A stretch of 64,000 bases of DNA from Leptasterias polaris (Eukaryota; Echinodermata; Asteroidea; Forcipulatida; Asteriidae): positions 186,001 through 250,000 of the forward strand of contig JAZGTN010000086.1 in the NCBI GenBank assembly GCA_037783415.1, given 5' to 3'. Positions 1 to 11,544 of this stretch are shown piece by piece (position 1 is the first letter of the stretch; every line of letters begins with the position of its first letter). Made by a program: the position numbers and the translations under genes. The notes beneath the pieces are model-generated. The model had not been told where the DNA came from and did not search any database. It worked only from the letters and a program-made list of their open reading frames with translations.

Positions 1-2033
1 TCTACATTGATTTCTGTGGAGATAGAGTTGCATTTTGGGAGAAAGTGGGGGAGGGGGAGTCCAGCACCAAGAAATGAAATGCCTCTTCATTCTCGACAAA
101 TCCTTTAATGTTGAACATATCTAATAATGACCTACATTTTGGTGCTATTCCATCCAGTGATGCTGTATCTGATGACCTGTTGTTATTTGAAAATTGTATT
201 TGTGACAATTCAATAATAATATAATAATAATAATAATGTTATGATATAGGGAATGTGGTGAGAAAATTGTTCAACAAAAATGTTGTGACGTTTTTTGACC
301 GTGTTGGTCGGTAGTGAACTGGGGGAGGGGGGGAGGGAGGGGGACGTTCGAGATTAAGAATAATTTTTCAGATCCATTGGGTAGCAATAGAGAGCTTTCG
401 GAAGTCATCATGTTTGCTTCCTCATCAGTTGCATATTGGTCGATATAAAGAATCAGGTAAATCTCTTTGTACATCTTAAAAAGATGTAGGGTTATGACAG
501 TAGTGTATGCCTATAGGAAATAAAGATATATCGCTGGGTATGTTTGTGTTCATGAGTAACAGGCGTTTATCCGTTTTTGGACTTTTCAAAGTAAGACAAT
601 CAAACCTCATGAGTTTTGTAATTCATATGAATTATTTGAGGGAGAATGATGATCAATGTTGTTTAAAAGCAATAAACACGCAGATCGTAAAAGTATCACA
701 TCGTATGAAACCAGAAGTAAAACAAAACTCCAAAACATCTCTCGTGTTTACGACAACCTAAAACCGGACAATGGGTTATATCACAGGTAATCAACAAATT
801 ATTGCCTCTTATTCAGAGCGACCACAGACTTTTTCAGAAATATTTTTGGATCCACCTTTCTTTGAAGACAACAAAGGATAAACGCCTTGTGACTCCTAAA
901 AACAAACACACCCACGTTTATTCTGTTATTTCCCATACACTTGTTGCAACCCCACATTTTTTTTAAATGTACAGAGATTTGCCCGATTCATGCAGCAGAT
1001 GAGGAAGCGTACAAAGAATCTGAAAACCCCCTTCCCCCCCCCCCCCCCCATCACTACTGACCCGCACAGTCAAAAGGGTCACAGAATTTCGGTTTAACTA
1101 TTTCCCTACCACTTCCCTGTTATAAAATAACACAATTGGAGGTAGCCCAGCACAGTTACCATAAATTGGATTTGTTTTGTCACAAAAACAATTTTCAAGT
1201 TACAAGTTACAGATACAGTGTCAATGGATGGGACAGTATCAACATTATTTTATTATCATTAGCATTTCCGTTGCTTCTTTGGCTGACTGGGTCCCTGTAG
1301 CTCTGTTTGTTTTGCTTGCCGTTTAAGTTGTTGCGAAAACCAAAAACCCTACATCCTCTCCGGTCTGGAGGATGGAGGTTTCAGATTATCAGGTTATGTA
1401 AGGATACAATTGTGTCCTGATCCATGTGATGGAAATGTAATTTACTAAAACTCCTTTCTAAGTCCTTATAATACACGGCAGGTCTCAATGTGATTTATAA
1501 TAATACAATTATTTCATTTGTCACGTCACACCAGGTTACTGATAATTTATGTAACGTAACCGGTCTTTATAAATCCAAACTTATTGCAAATAATGCTGAA
1601 AATCTGGCTCTGTAAATAAGTCACAATACTTGTTATATGAATGTAATGCTATATCTTTGGAAGTTCGTGTTAAAATATAGCTGCTAAACAATATTTACCC
1701 TTATGCCCTATATTAAACAGTCGAATGTTCAGCGAGACAGCTATAATCATGTGGCTAATTCTCTCCACGTGTCCCATTGTTTACATCAGCGTGTACCCAG
1801 ACTCTATCAAATAATATTTCACAAATTGCACCAGAATGGTACCAGTCTGATAAGTGTCAAGCTACTGCAGGCTCTTTCTACAACTTGAAATTATTTGGAA
1901 ATATTCTTTTCTTTAAAAATATGTTTTTAAACATATTTGGAAAGTATAAACAAAGTTTTATTACAAATGTTTTTGTGTACGATTTAAAGTGATGCAAATA
2001 ATATGTTTTGTACTTGCAATATTTCAATTAACT
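1..2033. repeat. Left copy of a ~2.03 kb duplicated segment (cut by window edge)
   Basis: This stretch matches 15400-17430 nearly base for base in direct orientation. Differences are a C-tract of about 17 versus 8, one extra CAAGTTA unit in the second copy and a few substitutions. Short ORFs inside it, such as 507-761, recur identically but resemble no family I know, so I do not call them genes. At 2033 the copies diverge: this one continues into a terminal sequence resembling a transposon end, the other into a different segment. The very low divergence implies a recent duplication or transposition. Confidence 0.95.
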
Positions 2034-2035
2034 AA

Positions 2036-2085
2036 TAAAATGAGTTATTTTGAGTAAATACCAAAAGTGTCCAGTGCCTTTAAAG
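2036..2085. repeat. Transposon-end-like sequence at the right limit of the left copy
   Basis: Read on the minus strand it starts CTTTAAAGGCACTGGACACT and runs into a TACTCAAAATAA-type stretch. I recognise this as resembling terminal repeats of common DNA elements in echinoderm-like genomes, from memory only. It suggests the duplicated core ends at a real element terminus here, while the second copy lost about 50 bp and resumes at TTAAAG. Confidence 0.45.
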
Positions 2086-2384
2086 CATGAGTACAGTTGT
2101 AACTATTGCATGTTGCTCACGTAGTCGTAAGATACGAAGTAGGGTAGCAAGATTGTACACACAGCCATAAATGGCGATAATACTTCTGATATTTTTTAGA
2201 GGAAAGATTGAAATCATACATGGTGTGTAGGCCTTCATGTAGCAGCCGTGTGGTAGCAAAAAACATAAGATCGGACCAAGTATGACCATCAAAATGTGAT
2301 TTTTATGCCATCGGATAATATTAATATGCTCCAATATCCTGTTTTCAAGGTACCATGCGGCATGCCTTTTTCTTTGAACTGAAA

Positions 2385-2975
2385 ACATAAACTAATGCAA
2401 TGTACGTATTGGCCTGATACCATATCTTCCTTATGCAAACACCTATTAAAACTGGATGGACGTTGTAACTTTCACACCGGAGTTGTACATGTTTCCAAGG
2501 CAAACTAGAAAGTAACGTTTCCCGGTGAAGCAGTACGTGAAACAAACGTATGCAGTTGTCTTTATTTTATTCAAAATACTTTGTGTCTTTACTTTTGAAA
2601 ATAACCGTACGTGTTACGTAATAACAACTAAAAAAAATAAAACAAATAAAATGTGTGTAAATGATTCTTGACTTTTAACTCTGTCTTTTGTTTTGTTTTG
2701 TGTCTTTTATTAGGCCTACACAGCAAATTACAAATAACCTATTAGGGAAAAATCAACAATACACACACACACACAAAAGGTGAACATTTGTATAATTGCA
2801 TTAATTTCCTACAGCTTCATATATAAACCATCATATAAAATAGACCTTCACTGTATGTTTGTTATCCCTCCTAATTAGACGTTGAGAAAATGATAGGCGC
2901 TATGCATATTTAGGCATCTGTATCTCCTATTCCCCCCCCCCCCCCCCCCCCCGGAATGCTAAGCTAAAAGTGATT
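2385..2975. repeat. Diverged direct repeat, copy 1 of 2
   Basis: Landmarks recur in the same order at 5095-5720: TATGCAAACA, AAAACTGGATGGAC, AACTTTCACACC, CCGGTGAAGCAGTACGTG, TTGTGTCTTTTAT and a final GGAATGCT following a C- or T-rich tract. Identity is moderate, so this is an old duplicate or two members of one element. It contains (AC)n near 2760 and poly-C at about 2931-2952. No coding potential was recognised. Confidence 0.7.
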
Positions 2976-3724
2976 CTGTAATGGCTGTAATAACATTTTT
3001 TCTTTGCATACGGCTAACATGTATGATTTCGTTCTTCCCTCTATAAAATATCCGCCAGTATTATGGCTGTGTGTCGCTTCGAGCATCCATTGCATAGAAT
3101 GGCAACAATAAAATTACAACTGAACGTACGCCACCAACGTGGAGTTTTATTCAGTCTAGTCCTTAGTTTCTCGTGAAGACTAGCGGAAGCGCGGCGCGCG
3201 ATTCTTGCGTATAAAATGTTGCAAAGTTGGGTGAAGGGGGGGAGGGGGAGAACACTGATAGGAGAGGCTATCATTTTCAGAATTGGTTTGGCCTATAATT
3301 ATACCACTAAATGCAGGTAACGACTAATATTCGATAATGCTTTTCTTTGTGAATTTTATGTTGTTATTCAGTGAAATGAGTAACCAAGGAGGTAGGAAAA
3401 CTTTCTACCTCCACGGAGTAACGTAAGCAATCAATTTATGAAATACATAAAGAAAGGAACAAATTATAAAGGGGACATAAGAGGTCACGTCAACAAAAAT
3501 AAAAATGTGAGCTAGAAGCAAAGCATCGTTAACAGAAAATATGCAGTATCTGTATAAATTAGGATATCGCGCGGCACCCGCTAGATGGCCGGGAGCGATG
3601 TGCATAAAATGACGCAAATGTAATGTGGGGTAAGGTGGGCGGGGGCGGGGGTAAATTGTTTGAACAACTCTTTTCTTAATCTTAGACTTTTGTTTTGTCC
3701 TTTACTTTAGTTTACTAAATTTAT

Positions 3725-4136
3725 TAGTTTTGGCCCTTTTGGCCGCCCCTACGCAATTTTCCCAGCTAAAATTTGCATAAAATCATATCAACGTTGGTTG
3801 TTTCCAATCCCTGGTAGGACACCTGATGTTTTATAAACCATGTTTTATGATGATTCAATTTTCATGGTTTATAAACCATAATTTATAAGCTTTGATTGTA
3901 AATTATTATGTGTAAACCACAAAATAAATTGACAGCACTTTCTATGGTTTACATCTAATTATTACAAACCATGGTAAAAACACGTCAAAAATACGCTAAA
4001 CAATTAATTGACAAACGGCGCCCCATAGGTGCGCTCATTAGACAATCATCGATAAGTCAAAAGAGGATCAGAGGACATCCGCCTATGTAGGATCAGAAGC
4101 AACCATGGTGCAACCAACTTGGACTATTTAATAAGT
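3725..4136. repeat. Cluster of short TGGTTTATAAACCA-type palindromes
   Basis: Between 3825 and 3985 the motif GGTTTATAAACCA and half-sites (AAACCATG, TGTAAACCAC, ATGGTTTACA) recur in both orientations, giving a region able to form several hairpins. No ORF of note lies here. It may be the remnant of a small palindromic element, but I see no clear termini. Confidence 0.5.
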
Positions 4137-4345
4137 CGTAAATTATTTCACAAAACAGCCGTAAACACTTCTTGGCATGTTGTTAAACCCAGCCTGGTAC
4201 CCCCAAATATATAGATTGTGCGATTCAATCACACTAAGTTGTAGAGGGAACCCGACATGTGATTTTCACGTCGAGCTAAATTTTGGGACTGGTGATCGAT
4301 CCCTCGTGTATATCACGTTGAAAGCAAAGCAATGGGTTTGAAGCT
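4137..4345. repeat. Dispersed repeat family A, copy 1 of 3
   Basis: Shares ordered blocks with 41590-41790 and 62125-62345: TTTCACAAAACAGCCGTAAA, CAGCCTGGT, a TCACAC(T/C)AA block, CACGTCGA, TTGGGACT and CGATCCCT followed by AACGTTGA-like sequence. All copies are on the plus strand. Sequences just downstream in the other two copies contain GGTGAGTTTTA or GGTAAGTTTTA, which look like splice donors, so this could be an amplified promoter plus first exon. Function is unknown. Confidence 0.75.
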
Positions 4346-5094
4346 TTGAGCTCGATTGTCTGAACACCGAGAGCGGAACCAACCTCACACAACGGAGAAT
4401 GAAGTGGAGATGCCGAAACTGTAAAAAAAGACTTGTTATTAACGCAAAAGTAGTAAGGTTTTCCTTAAAAATTCCAGGGGTTGGGGAATTTACAAGTACA
4501 GTAGTATTTCTACTGAAAAGTTTTATGATAAGGAACCAGCTTAAAAAAAGGAGAAAAGGTGTAATGGATCTGTCGAGCAGTGCGATCTCCTAATCATAGT
4601 CAGTTCTCAGCCAGAGTCCTATTGACTGTTGAAAAACAAAGTGAGTTGCGGTCATGCTGAATGGGTGAGAATTTATCTGGATGGATCTTTTGTTCTTGTA
4701 TGTAGGGAAACTATGGTGGCCCTGAAGGGGGAAAAGTTTCCGGAGCACGCCACCACCTTCTGGACGTTTTTTGTTTGTTTTTTTCTTTCACCAATATACA
4801 CCTGAGAATGTATTCTATCGATAGGGTTATACTCAGTTATAGTACCCCAAAATGTAAAATAAATAGTTTTCATAGGGGACCGATTTAAAAAATATATTTT
4901 TTTTGTAAAATCCTAAAATTGGAAAAATAAAAAACACGCTTCTTCCCCTCTCCCCAGTCTTCTTTCCTCCTCCCCCACTACCTCTCCCCATCATTCACTC
5001 ACTCTCTGTGGAAGGAATTGAACATTTGCAAGCATTTGCAAGCAATTAAATAATGCAATGTATCCTCCCCTGTCTTTGAATTGAAAAAAAATAA

Positions 5095-5720
5095 AAATAT
5101 TCCATAATCAACTGATGCCCTAATTACCTTCCTTTGTTTATAAGAAATATGCAAACATATATTAAAACGTGATGGACATTGAAACTTTCACACCACGCAC
5201 CGATCTTCGATGACTTCAATAGCGTCCCATTTGTTTTGAGTTTGACCTGTTTTCGATGCAAACAAGAAAGTATGGTGTCCGGGTGAAGCCATACGTGGAA
5301 GAAACATCTGCAGTGACTATTAGTGTTCTGTGAGACTTAGTGTATGACTCTATAGCCAGCAGTTTTCTTCATTTTATTCAACATATTTTTTATTTAGTTT
5401 TAAAAATAACCATGGTATTTTTCAAAAACTTAAAAAAAATATAAAAAGTTAATAATTCTTGGCTTTGAAATCTTATTTTTATTTAGTTTTGTGTCTTTTT
5501 ATGTTTCTTAACATTTATAATAAAGCATATAAATAAACAGTGATAATCGAATCACAAAGCTGATGTTTAAATTTTAATATTAATAACAAAAATGATAGAG
5601 TGTTACAAAAAAAAAATTCCCAGACTATTAGAAAATGATATAAGGCACATGGCTTCTTTAAGCCTCTGTATTTTTTTTCCCAGAATGCTCAGCAGAATGT
5701 TCAGTCACATGATTTGATCA
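5095..5720. repeat. Diverged direct repeat, copy 2 of 2
   Basis: Counterpart of 2385-2975, with the same block order and insertions between the TTTCACACC block and the GGTGAAGCCATACGTG block. The interval 4400-5095 between the copies is AT-rich and has no recognisable gene. Confidence 0.7.
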
Positions 5721-5939
5721 TCGTGAATTGTGAATTGAAAAATTGTTTGATGAAACTTTTTCGGTGGGAATTTTTTTTTTTATGGCCCCGACAGTATGAC
5801 ATATTTTTGTACCTTGAAGAAATGCCTAAAATACCACAACTTTTTGCATTTACAAGTGCAACTAACCAGCGGAGCCTTACATGTTTCTAAGTTTTGGTCA
5901 AATGATAGGAGACTCTTTGCTTGGCAAGTCAAACCACAA

Positions 5940-6135
5940 AAATTGTATCTAGGGACTGTTTACATCGCGCGCAGAGAGGTCAAAGATTTGCCTCGATTTC
6001 AGGGACGCCCTGAATACAGGGCGTCCTACGATACTTACCGGGATTTGAACCTATATCAAGAGAGAACAAATTATATGCACAAGAGCATAGCCTATTTACC
6101 ACTAGGCTATGAGGGATTGATACCAAAATTGGTTT
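5940..6135 (-). mobile_element. tRNA-derived SINE
   Basis: On the minus strand a tRNA-like head shows an A-box-like TAGCCTAGTGGTAAATAGG (rc of 6091-6109) and a B box GGTTCAAATCCC (rc of 6040-6051), spaced as in a tRNA gene. The cloverleaf is degenerate, so this is not a functional tRNA. The head is followed by a short hairpin (GACGCCCTG / CAGGGCGTC) and an unrelated tail. This is the expected structure of a Pol III SINE. The exact tail end is uncertain. Confidence 0.75.
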
Positions 6136-6377
6136 GATAGTTCTGCAAATTTCTCCCATTACCTGTTTAGTAAAAGGTCATATGAATATTTAATTTCTAT
6201 GAATATTAAAATCAGCAGTTATTGTCGAATAGTTTGCATAATAAACTGAATATTCAGGAGTTTATGAACTAAAACCTGCTTTACATATTAGTCACGTGAA
6301 AGGTTCTTTTGGATTATTTCATTAGTACAAGTCATGGGTAAGTTCATGTTCATAAGGGAAATATCGAGCTATTATTT

Positions 6378-6494
6378 CCCTTTTTTGAATCATCCTTCAA
6401 TGGGGGTATGTTTGTAGCGGCAATAGTTATGATTTTAATGTGGAATTTGGGCTATTTTTCCCTTTTTTGAATCATCCTTCAATGGGGGTATGTT
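6378..6494. repeat. Two 35-bp direct repeats
   Basis: CCCTTTTTTGAATCATCCTT and the following bases through GTATGTT occur at 6378-6412 and again at 6460-6494, about 82 bp apart and perfectly matched. This is a recent short duplication with no coding content. Confidence 0.9.
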
Positions 6495-6831
6495 CATCAC
6501 ATCATCAGAGGCCACTGTAGCTGGCTTACCCATTCCATAAATCAACAAGTCCTGGTGAATTTTCCAATGCGCATGAACGATGACCGACTCATTGGAGTAT
6601 TGCACATTTACCCGGACACACACACAGCAGGAAAACGAAAACAAAATGGTGTTTATTTTCGACGAAGCTTTTGCGATTTTCTGACGCCTTTTTAAGACCT
6701 TTAGAATTGTTCAATTTTCCTGTTTTTTGCTGTATATATTCAGTTAACCCATCTTGACAGGTAAGACTAAAATTTAGACTAATCGGCCAGATATTGAGGG
6801 AGCTAGAGTGGTGGCGTGCTGCGGAATTTTA

Positions 6832-7789
6832 GCCCTGAAGGGATATCGCATATGTGTGCGCACACGTATGCAATGTCGTGAAACAATTCGCGAATATGTG
6901 CGCACACGTACAGTGTATGCAAAGTGTGTCGTGAAACAAATCGCGAATGTGTGCGCACACGTATGCAATGTCGTGAAACAATTCGCGAATATGTGCGCAC
7001 ACGTATGCAATGTCGTGAAACAATTCGCGAATATGTGCGCACACGTATGCAATGTCGTGAAACAATTCGCGAATATGTGCGCACACGTGTGCAATCATTG
7101 AATCAATGTCGTGAAACAAATCGCGAATGTGTGCACACACGAGTGCAAATATATTTGCGATGTCGGGAACGTTATTGCATACCATGTTGCATACCTTTGG
7201 GATGATGTCATAGTTGCAGACAATTTGTTAGTGACCTAGGGAGTACGTGGCGCTACAGTCGGGCTCCTGTAAGCATGGCTATACAATAATGTGTACCCAG
7301 GAACTTGGCACCAGGCCAAGTTTCGCCAACATGTACTACAGCATAAGCTACCTACCTCCTACAGCCTACTAGTCAGTACTACTGCATGTGCTATTACATT
7401 CAAGGTCGAAGAGTACGCACGCGGGAGGGTATTTTACGATCAAACACGCCCATTTTATGTTAATAGCCCACGTTCGTCCTGGGAAAAAAAAGAAATACGC
7501 CACCCGCCTCGGCCTCGCTTGCCTCACAACAATGACTACCGCTGCAATGACTACCGCTAATCGCACTGTAGGCAAGAAACCCCCTAGATCATTAGACATT
7601 TTATTCAAAGGTATGCAACATGGTATGCAATAAAATTCACGACATCGCAAATATATTCGCAGACGTGTGCGCACACATTCGCGATTTGTTTCACGACATT
7701 GCATACGTGTGCGCACATATTCGCGAATTGTTTCACGACATTGCATACGTATGCGCACACGTTTGCGATATGCGATGTCCCTTCAGGGC
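6832..7789. mobile_element. Foldback (long-TIR) element with 42-bp subterminal tandem repeats
   Basis: The ends are inverted copies: GCCCTGAAGGGATATCGCAT at the left and its near-perfect complement at 7770-7789. The left arm (6832-7199) holds about six copies of a 42-bp unit containing CAATGTCGTGAAACAATTCG followed by CGAATATGTGCGCACACGTA. The right arm (7606-7789) holds three inverted copies. The arms end internally in a perfect 24-bp inverted pair at 7176-7199 and 7606-7629. The 406-bp centre has no transposase. ORFs through the arms are repeat artefacts. No clear target duplication was seen. Confidence 0.85.
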
Positions 7790-7853
7790 CACCATAGGAA
7801 ACTCATTAGCCCAGGTTGGGGTGGACTCCTCGTTGCATACAACGTGACGGTGT

Positions 7854-8060
7854 TCAGACAACTCAACGGTTTGACAACTCGACAGTCTGACAACTCGACG
7901 GGTCAGACAACTCGTCCGGTCGGACAACTCGTCCGGTCGGACAACTCGTCCGGTCGGACAACTCGTCCAGTCGGACAACTCGTCCGGTCGGACAACTCGA
8001 CAGCTGGTTGGTTCGTAAAAATGTCAGACAAGTCGACTTTTGATCAGACAACTCGACGGA
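7854..8060. repeat. 17-bp minisatellite
   Basis: Tandem copies of GTCCGGTCGGACAACTC, degenerate at both edges (GACAACTCGAC variants) and nearly perfect between 7910 and 8000. Each unit contains the small palindrome CCGGTCGG. Open frames on both strands here are a consequence of a period of 17. Confidence 0.9.
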
Positions 8061-8165
8061 TGGCGCGCTGCATGGGGGACGAACGTACTGTGACAGGGCA
8101 CAGGTGCCCTCGGGGGCGGGGGTGTGGACACGGTGTATTTGATTGTTCTGGCTCTGTTTTTGTCT

Positions 8166-8725
8166 TTTAATAATAATAATAATAACAGGCATTTATACTG
8201 CGCTTTTCCAAAACATGATCAAAGCGCATAACAAAAGAAAAGGATGAATTAAAACAAGCTAGAACAAAACTTAAAAATCTACTATTTAGGAAAGAGATAA
8301 GTTTTAAGTTTACTCTTAAATGTAACAACACAAGAAGAATCACTGACACTAATTGGGAGACTGTTCCAAAGTTCAGCAGCAGAGTGTGAGAAGGCGTGTT
8401 TACCATAAGACAATCTGGACTTGTTAGTGTTAAGCCGAGTTCTATCAGAAGAAGAGCGGAGTCCTTGACGGTTGCTTTGGCAAAAATGAAACATATCAGA
8501 GAGATAAGGTGGAGCAATGTCCTTCAAACATTTAAAAACATATAGAAGAGTTTTGAACTGGATGCGTTTCTCCATGGGTAGCCAGTGTAGTTTAGCGAGT
8601 AAGGGGGATCCATGAGCTCTCCAATAGTTAACAGTGAGAACAAGTTTGGCAGCTCTGTATTGAATACTGGTGAGGCGTTTAAGATGTGCTTTGGTGATTC
8701 CAGATAACAGGGAGTTATACGGCAG
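8166..8725 (-). mobile_element. 5'-truncated LINE 3' end (jockey/CR1/L2-like)
   Basis: The minus strand is open from 8725 to a stop at 8282 (about 148 codons). It encodes the typical C-terminal tail of a non-LTR reverse transcriptase protein, with HLKRLTSIQYRAAKLVL, LLAKLHWLPMEKRIQFKT, APPYLSDMF and LWNSLP-type motifs. A stop lies immediately upstream, marking 5' truncation. The 3' end is a (TTA)n tail (plus-strand TAATAATAA at 8168-8186), usual for this group. The catalytic domain is absent, so the copy is dead. Confidence 0.85.
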
Positions 8726-9189
8726 CTAATTATTACATAGGACTATATAAAAAGGGAAAATACTGACAAAATGAGAATGCTGAAGTGAAAGGAGACTTCT
8801 TTCACTGGCGGCCGGAGGCAGGATATTATGTTTTCGCGGAGATTTGGCAAAGCATGACTCGAATAATGTTTTATGCAATTCCAATCGATTGGCAAACTAA
8901 ATTGAATTTAATATGGATGTCTGTTTAAAGAATGTGTAGGCCTATTTCAAATTTAAACATATTTAGCTCTTTATTTCCCAGTAGTTTTCTTTTTGTAGTG
9001 GCATGTTGTGCCAGTGAAGAAGTGTATGCAAATAAAGAAAATATAAATAAATCTTTGGGACATTCCTGTCATTCATAAAAGGAAAGGCCAACGGATCGAA
9101 TACTTGTTTAAAGTTCACGCAAATCTTTTGTGAGAAAATAGAATTAGCTGTTGCAAACTGCTTACCAACCAAAAGGACCTGTACTGTAG
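8726..9189. other. Unassigned AT-rich spacer
   Basis: No gene, repeat partner or strong secondary structure was recognised here. Short ORFs are unsupported. Confidence 0.5.
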
Positions 9190-9350
9190 TTAAATGCAAA
9201 AAATTAGTTAGTGGCCCGACGTTTCGACCCTAGCAGAGTCTTTCTTGAAGGCTAAATGACAGGACAACACACATACAAGCATACAAAGGTGACAAGAGCA
9301 GTCAAGTGGAAATACATAAATAAAGAGAGAGGAGAGAGAAAAAAAGGCCA
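9190..9350. repeat. Dispersed repeat family B, copy 1 of 2
   Basis: Contains CCCGACGTTTCGACCCTAGC followed by AGAGTCTTTCTTGAAGGCTAAATGACA, shared with 40940-41110, where the downstream GTCAAGTxGAAATACAT and GAGAGAGAA blocks also recur. The complementary strand reads GGGTCGAAACGTCGGG. I associate such motifs with ends of Penelope-like retroelements, but I cannot confirm this from sequence alone. Confidence 0.7.
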
Positions 9351-9834
9351 CAAATTAACTGCTATAGTGCTGGCTCTGGCTGTTTCTACAAGTAAGATAA
9401 GGGTGCTGCAATCTCTGGAGGCCTATACATGTACTTCAATACATGTCAAATGGTGTGAAAATCTAGCTGTAGCCACAGTTTTGGCCACCAATTTTAACGG
9501 CTTAACTAAGGGTGCTCGACCTCCTCATTATTTATATAGTAGAGAAACTCATAAAGTGAAACCCATCATTGTTTATACAAGGGATTGAAGGTCATGAAGT
9601 TGTACACAAACCTTGAATTTTATGTTTACATGTAGATGAGGTCTACTCTCACTTTCGGTTCCTTATGGAGACCAAGAACCAAAAAAAAAGGAAAACAAAA
9701 GGTCTCCAATGGAATTTCTAAAGACTGGGGTGCTCCACAAGGAAAATTGTGTACAAAGTCTATGGAAAACTGTTAAGTGCAGGGACAAAGGAAAGAACAA
9801 AAGAATGCTCCAGAAGGATGCATTTTTGTGTGCA

Positions 9835-10560
9835 ATCAACACACTGTAATCAATCAGTTAGGCAACTATCAGGGAAATTACCTTTGGACCACCCTAAACA
9901 GACTTTATAGGCCCTATAGATGAAAGTGCTTTCCATTGAGGCGCAATACCTCTGTAATTGATGTTCAGGGAGCCTCAGGTCCCAGGATAAAGGACCTAGT
10001 TTGTCATGAACCATGAAGTAATGATGTTTTTCTGTTTCCTTCTTTATCTGCAGAAAGAAGCAATGTAACACTGTGACCTTTGCGTTCTAAACCACCCTGA
10101 ACTGTTTACACTGATGATGTGATATAGGTAAGTTTAACCAATACTTTCTTAATAGAACCTAACGTTGAGAACACCAGGGCATGTCTCAATTTCATACAGC
10201 TGCTGAAGCACAAAAAGTAGCTAAGCACAACAAAATTATGCATATAAAATTAAGATTACCAGCCAAAGTACCATCTCTAATGTACAATCTATAAATGGTA
10301 TCCTGCTTATTTTTGCGAAGTAAAACATGTTTAAGAATTTTGTTCTGCTTTTAAAAGCAGCTCATGAAATTTGGACCTGGTCTTAAGACACACTTTGCAA
10401 ATATGCGATTACTTTATACATAAAGCCTAATTTGTAAAGGTGCACAATGTCACTAATATTAAAGAGGCTCAATGCTTCAAAATGTGAATTTTGTATTGAA
10501 AGCAAATGTATGAGTCCAAGTAGCTGTCGTGCTGATGGCAAGCCATTAATGTTTAACACT
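9835..10560 (+). repeat. Leader block upstream of the ZNF1 unit, with a candidate small exon
   Basis: Matches blocks at 28600-29180 and 29190-29760. Each contains a pyrimidine-rich acceptor CTTTATCTGCAG, then AAAGAAGCAATGTAA, then about 60 bp and a donor GTAAGTTTAACC. Here that gives a candidate 74-bp exon at 10054-10127. The block also contains a degenerate copy of a palindromic element (CAATTTCATACAGCTGC at 10187 to AAAAGCAGCTCATGAAATTTGG near 10376). The exon has stops in every frame I checked, so it would be non-coding. Conservation of both splice-like sites in three copies is the main support. Confidence 0.55.
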
Positions 10561-11544
10561 TTTGGGGAAATTTTGCAAACGGAGTCTCAAAGATCATCAG
10601 CATAAATTATGTCCACACTGGAGAAATATAATGTATCATTTGTACTTTTGTGGTAAAGCCTTTCTTTCAGAAATACATCAGCTTGTCCACCATCACTTGC
10701 TAAACCTTTTTAAGAATTGGCAACTTATCAAGGCACCAAAGACTGTTCACACATTCAATAGAAAAACTGTTTGTATGCTACTTTTGCCTTAAGATTTTAT
10801 TCACAGAACTCGGGTATGTACTGAATATACTGTGCTTAAAACCAAATTATATATTAAGTTTGTTCCTAATTAGTAGATGTGGCTGTGGCAAGATTGCAAA
10901 AAGCTCTAACAAACTTAACTTTGAAGCATACAAGTGGCGTCAGCATTTACTTTTCAACATGTTTGTTTATGACTTTTGACTTAAAACACCCCTCGCCGAC
11001 CACTATAAAAACCACGGTGGGATGCATTATCCCTGAAAAAGGATTTACAAGTAGCCTAAAAATGAACTTGTGGGTCGACACTGAATAGATGGTTGTGACA
11101 TTTGTGGAAAAAGCCAAATAAAGTCGGTCAATATAATCAACAGAAAGTTTTCACTAAAAAAAAAAAAAAAACATCTGTTAAAAGCCTAGTGGGAAAGCCT
11201 TTAATTTTTAAAGAAGTTTCAACAGTTATCAGCAAATCCAAATTGGACAGAGACGATTTAATTTTGTGAGCTTTATGGAAAAGCCTTTTCACACAAACAC
11301 CCCGATAGACCATCAGCGACTACCCACACTTCTGAGAAACTGTTTACATAAAAAACTTTCAGAAATGTTGCTTTCATGAGTGAATGCACATTGGTGTGAG
11401 GTTTGATTTATGGCGTTTAGTGATAATGTTCAGTGATAGTTCAATCAGAGTGAACGGATCCACCCCCTAGGGATGACACATTTGTGGGAAAGTGTACTGT
11501 GGAAGAGCCTCTCCAATCGAGCATGAGCTATACTCCACCTTTGT
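10561..11544 (+). pseudogene. Decayed C2H2 zinc-finger array upstream of ZNF1
   Basis: Fragments of the finger repeat survive: GTCCACACTGGAGAAATATA, TTTGTACTTTTGTGGTAAAG and TGTGACATTTGTGGAAAAAG, plus dispersed CATCAGC..GTCCAC pieces. Reading frames are broken every few tens of bases. The closest relative in the window is 29690-30840, which has the same decayed pieces in the same order, so decay preceded the duplication of the whole unit. Confidence 0.7.

Noticed and set aside
507..761. 84-aa ORF (also 15906-16160) as a gene of the duplicated core
   Set aside because: Identical only because the whole 2 kb segment is a recent duplicate; no domain, no splice or start context, low-complexity composition.
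6040..6118. A functional tRNA gene on the minus strand
   Set aside because: A- and B-box-like motifs are present but arms do not pair into a proper cloverleaf and a SINE-like body follows.
6774..7205. Several overlapping ORFs on both strands with CAHIRELFHDIAYV-type repeats
   Set aside because: Artefacts of the 42-bp tandem repeat (a multiple of three) inside the foldback element arms.
6840..7790. A CRISPR-like array because of regular ~42-bp repeats
   Set aside because: Eukaryotic context, repeats without unique spacers, inverted arms and element-like ends; it is a foldback transposon.
7667..8192. ORFs encoding TTRPVGQLVRSDNSS-type repeats
   Set aside because: Produced by the 17-bp minisatellite, which cycles through all frames; no family signal.
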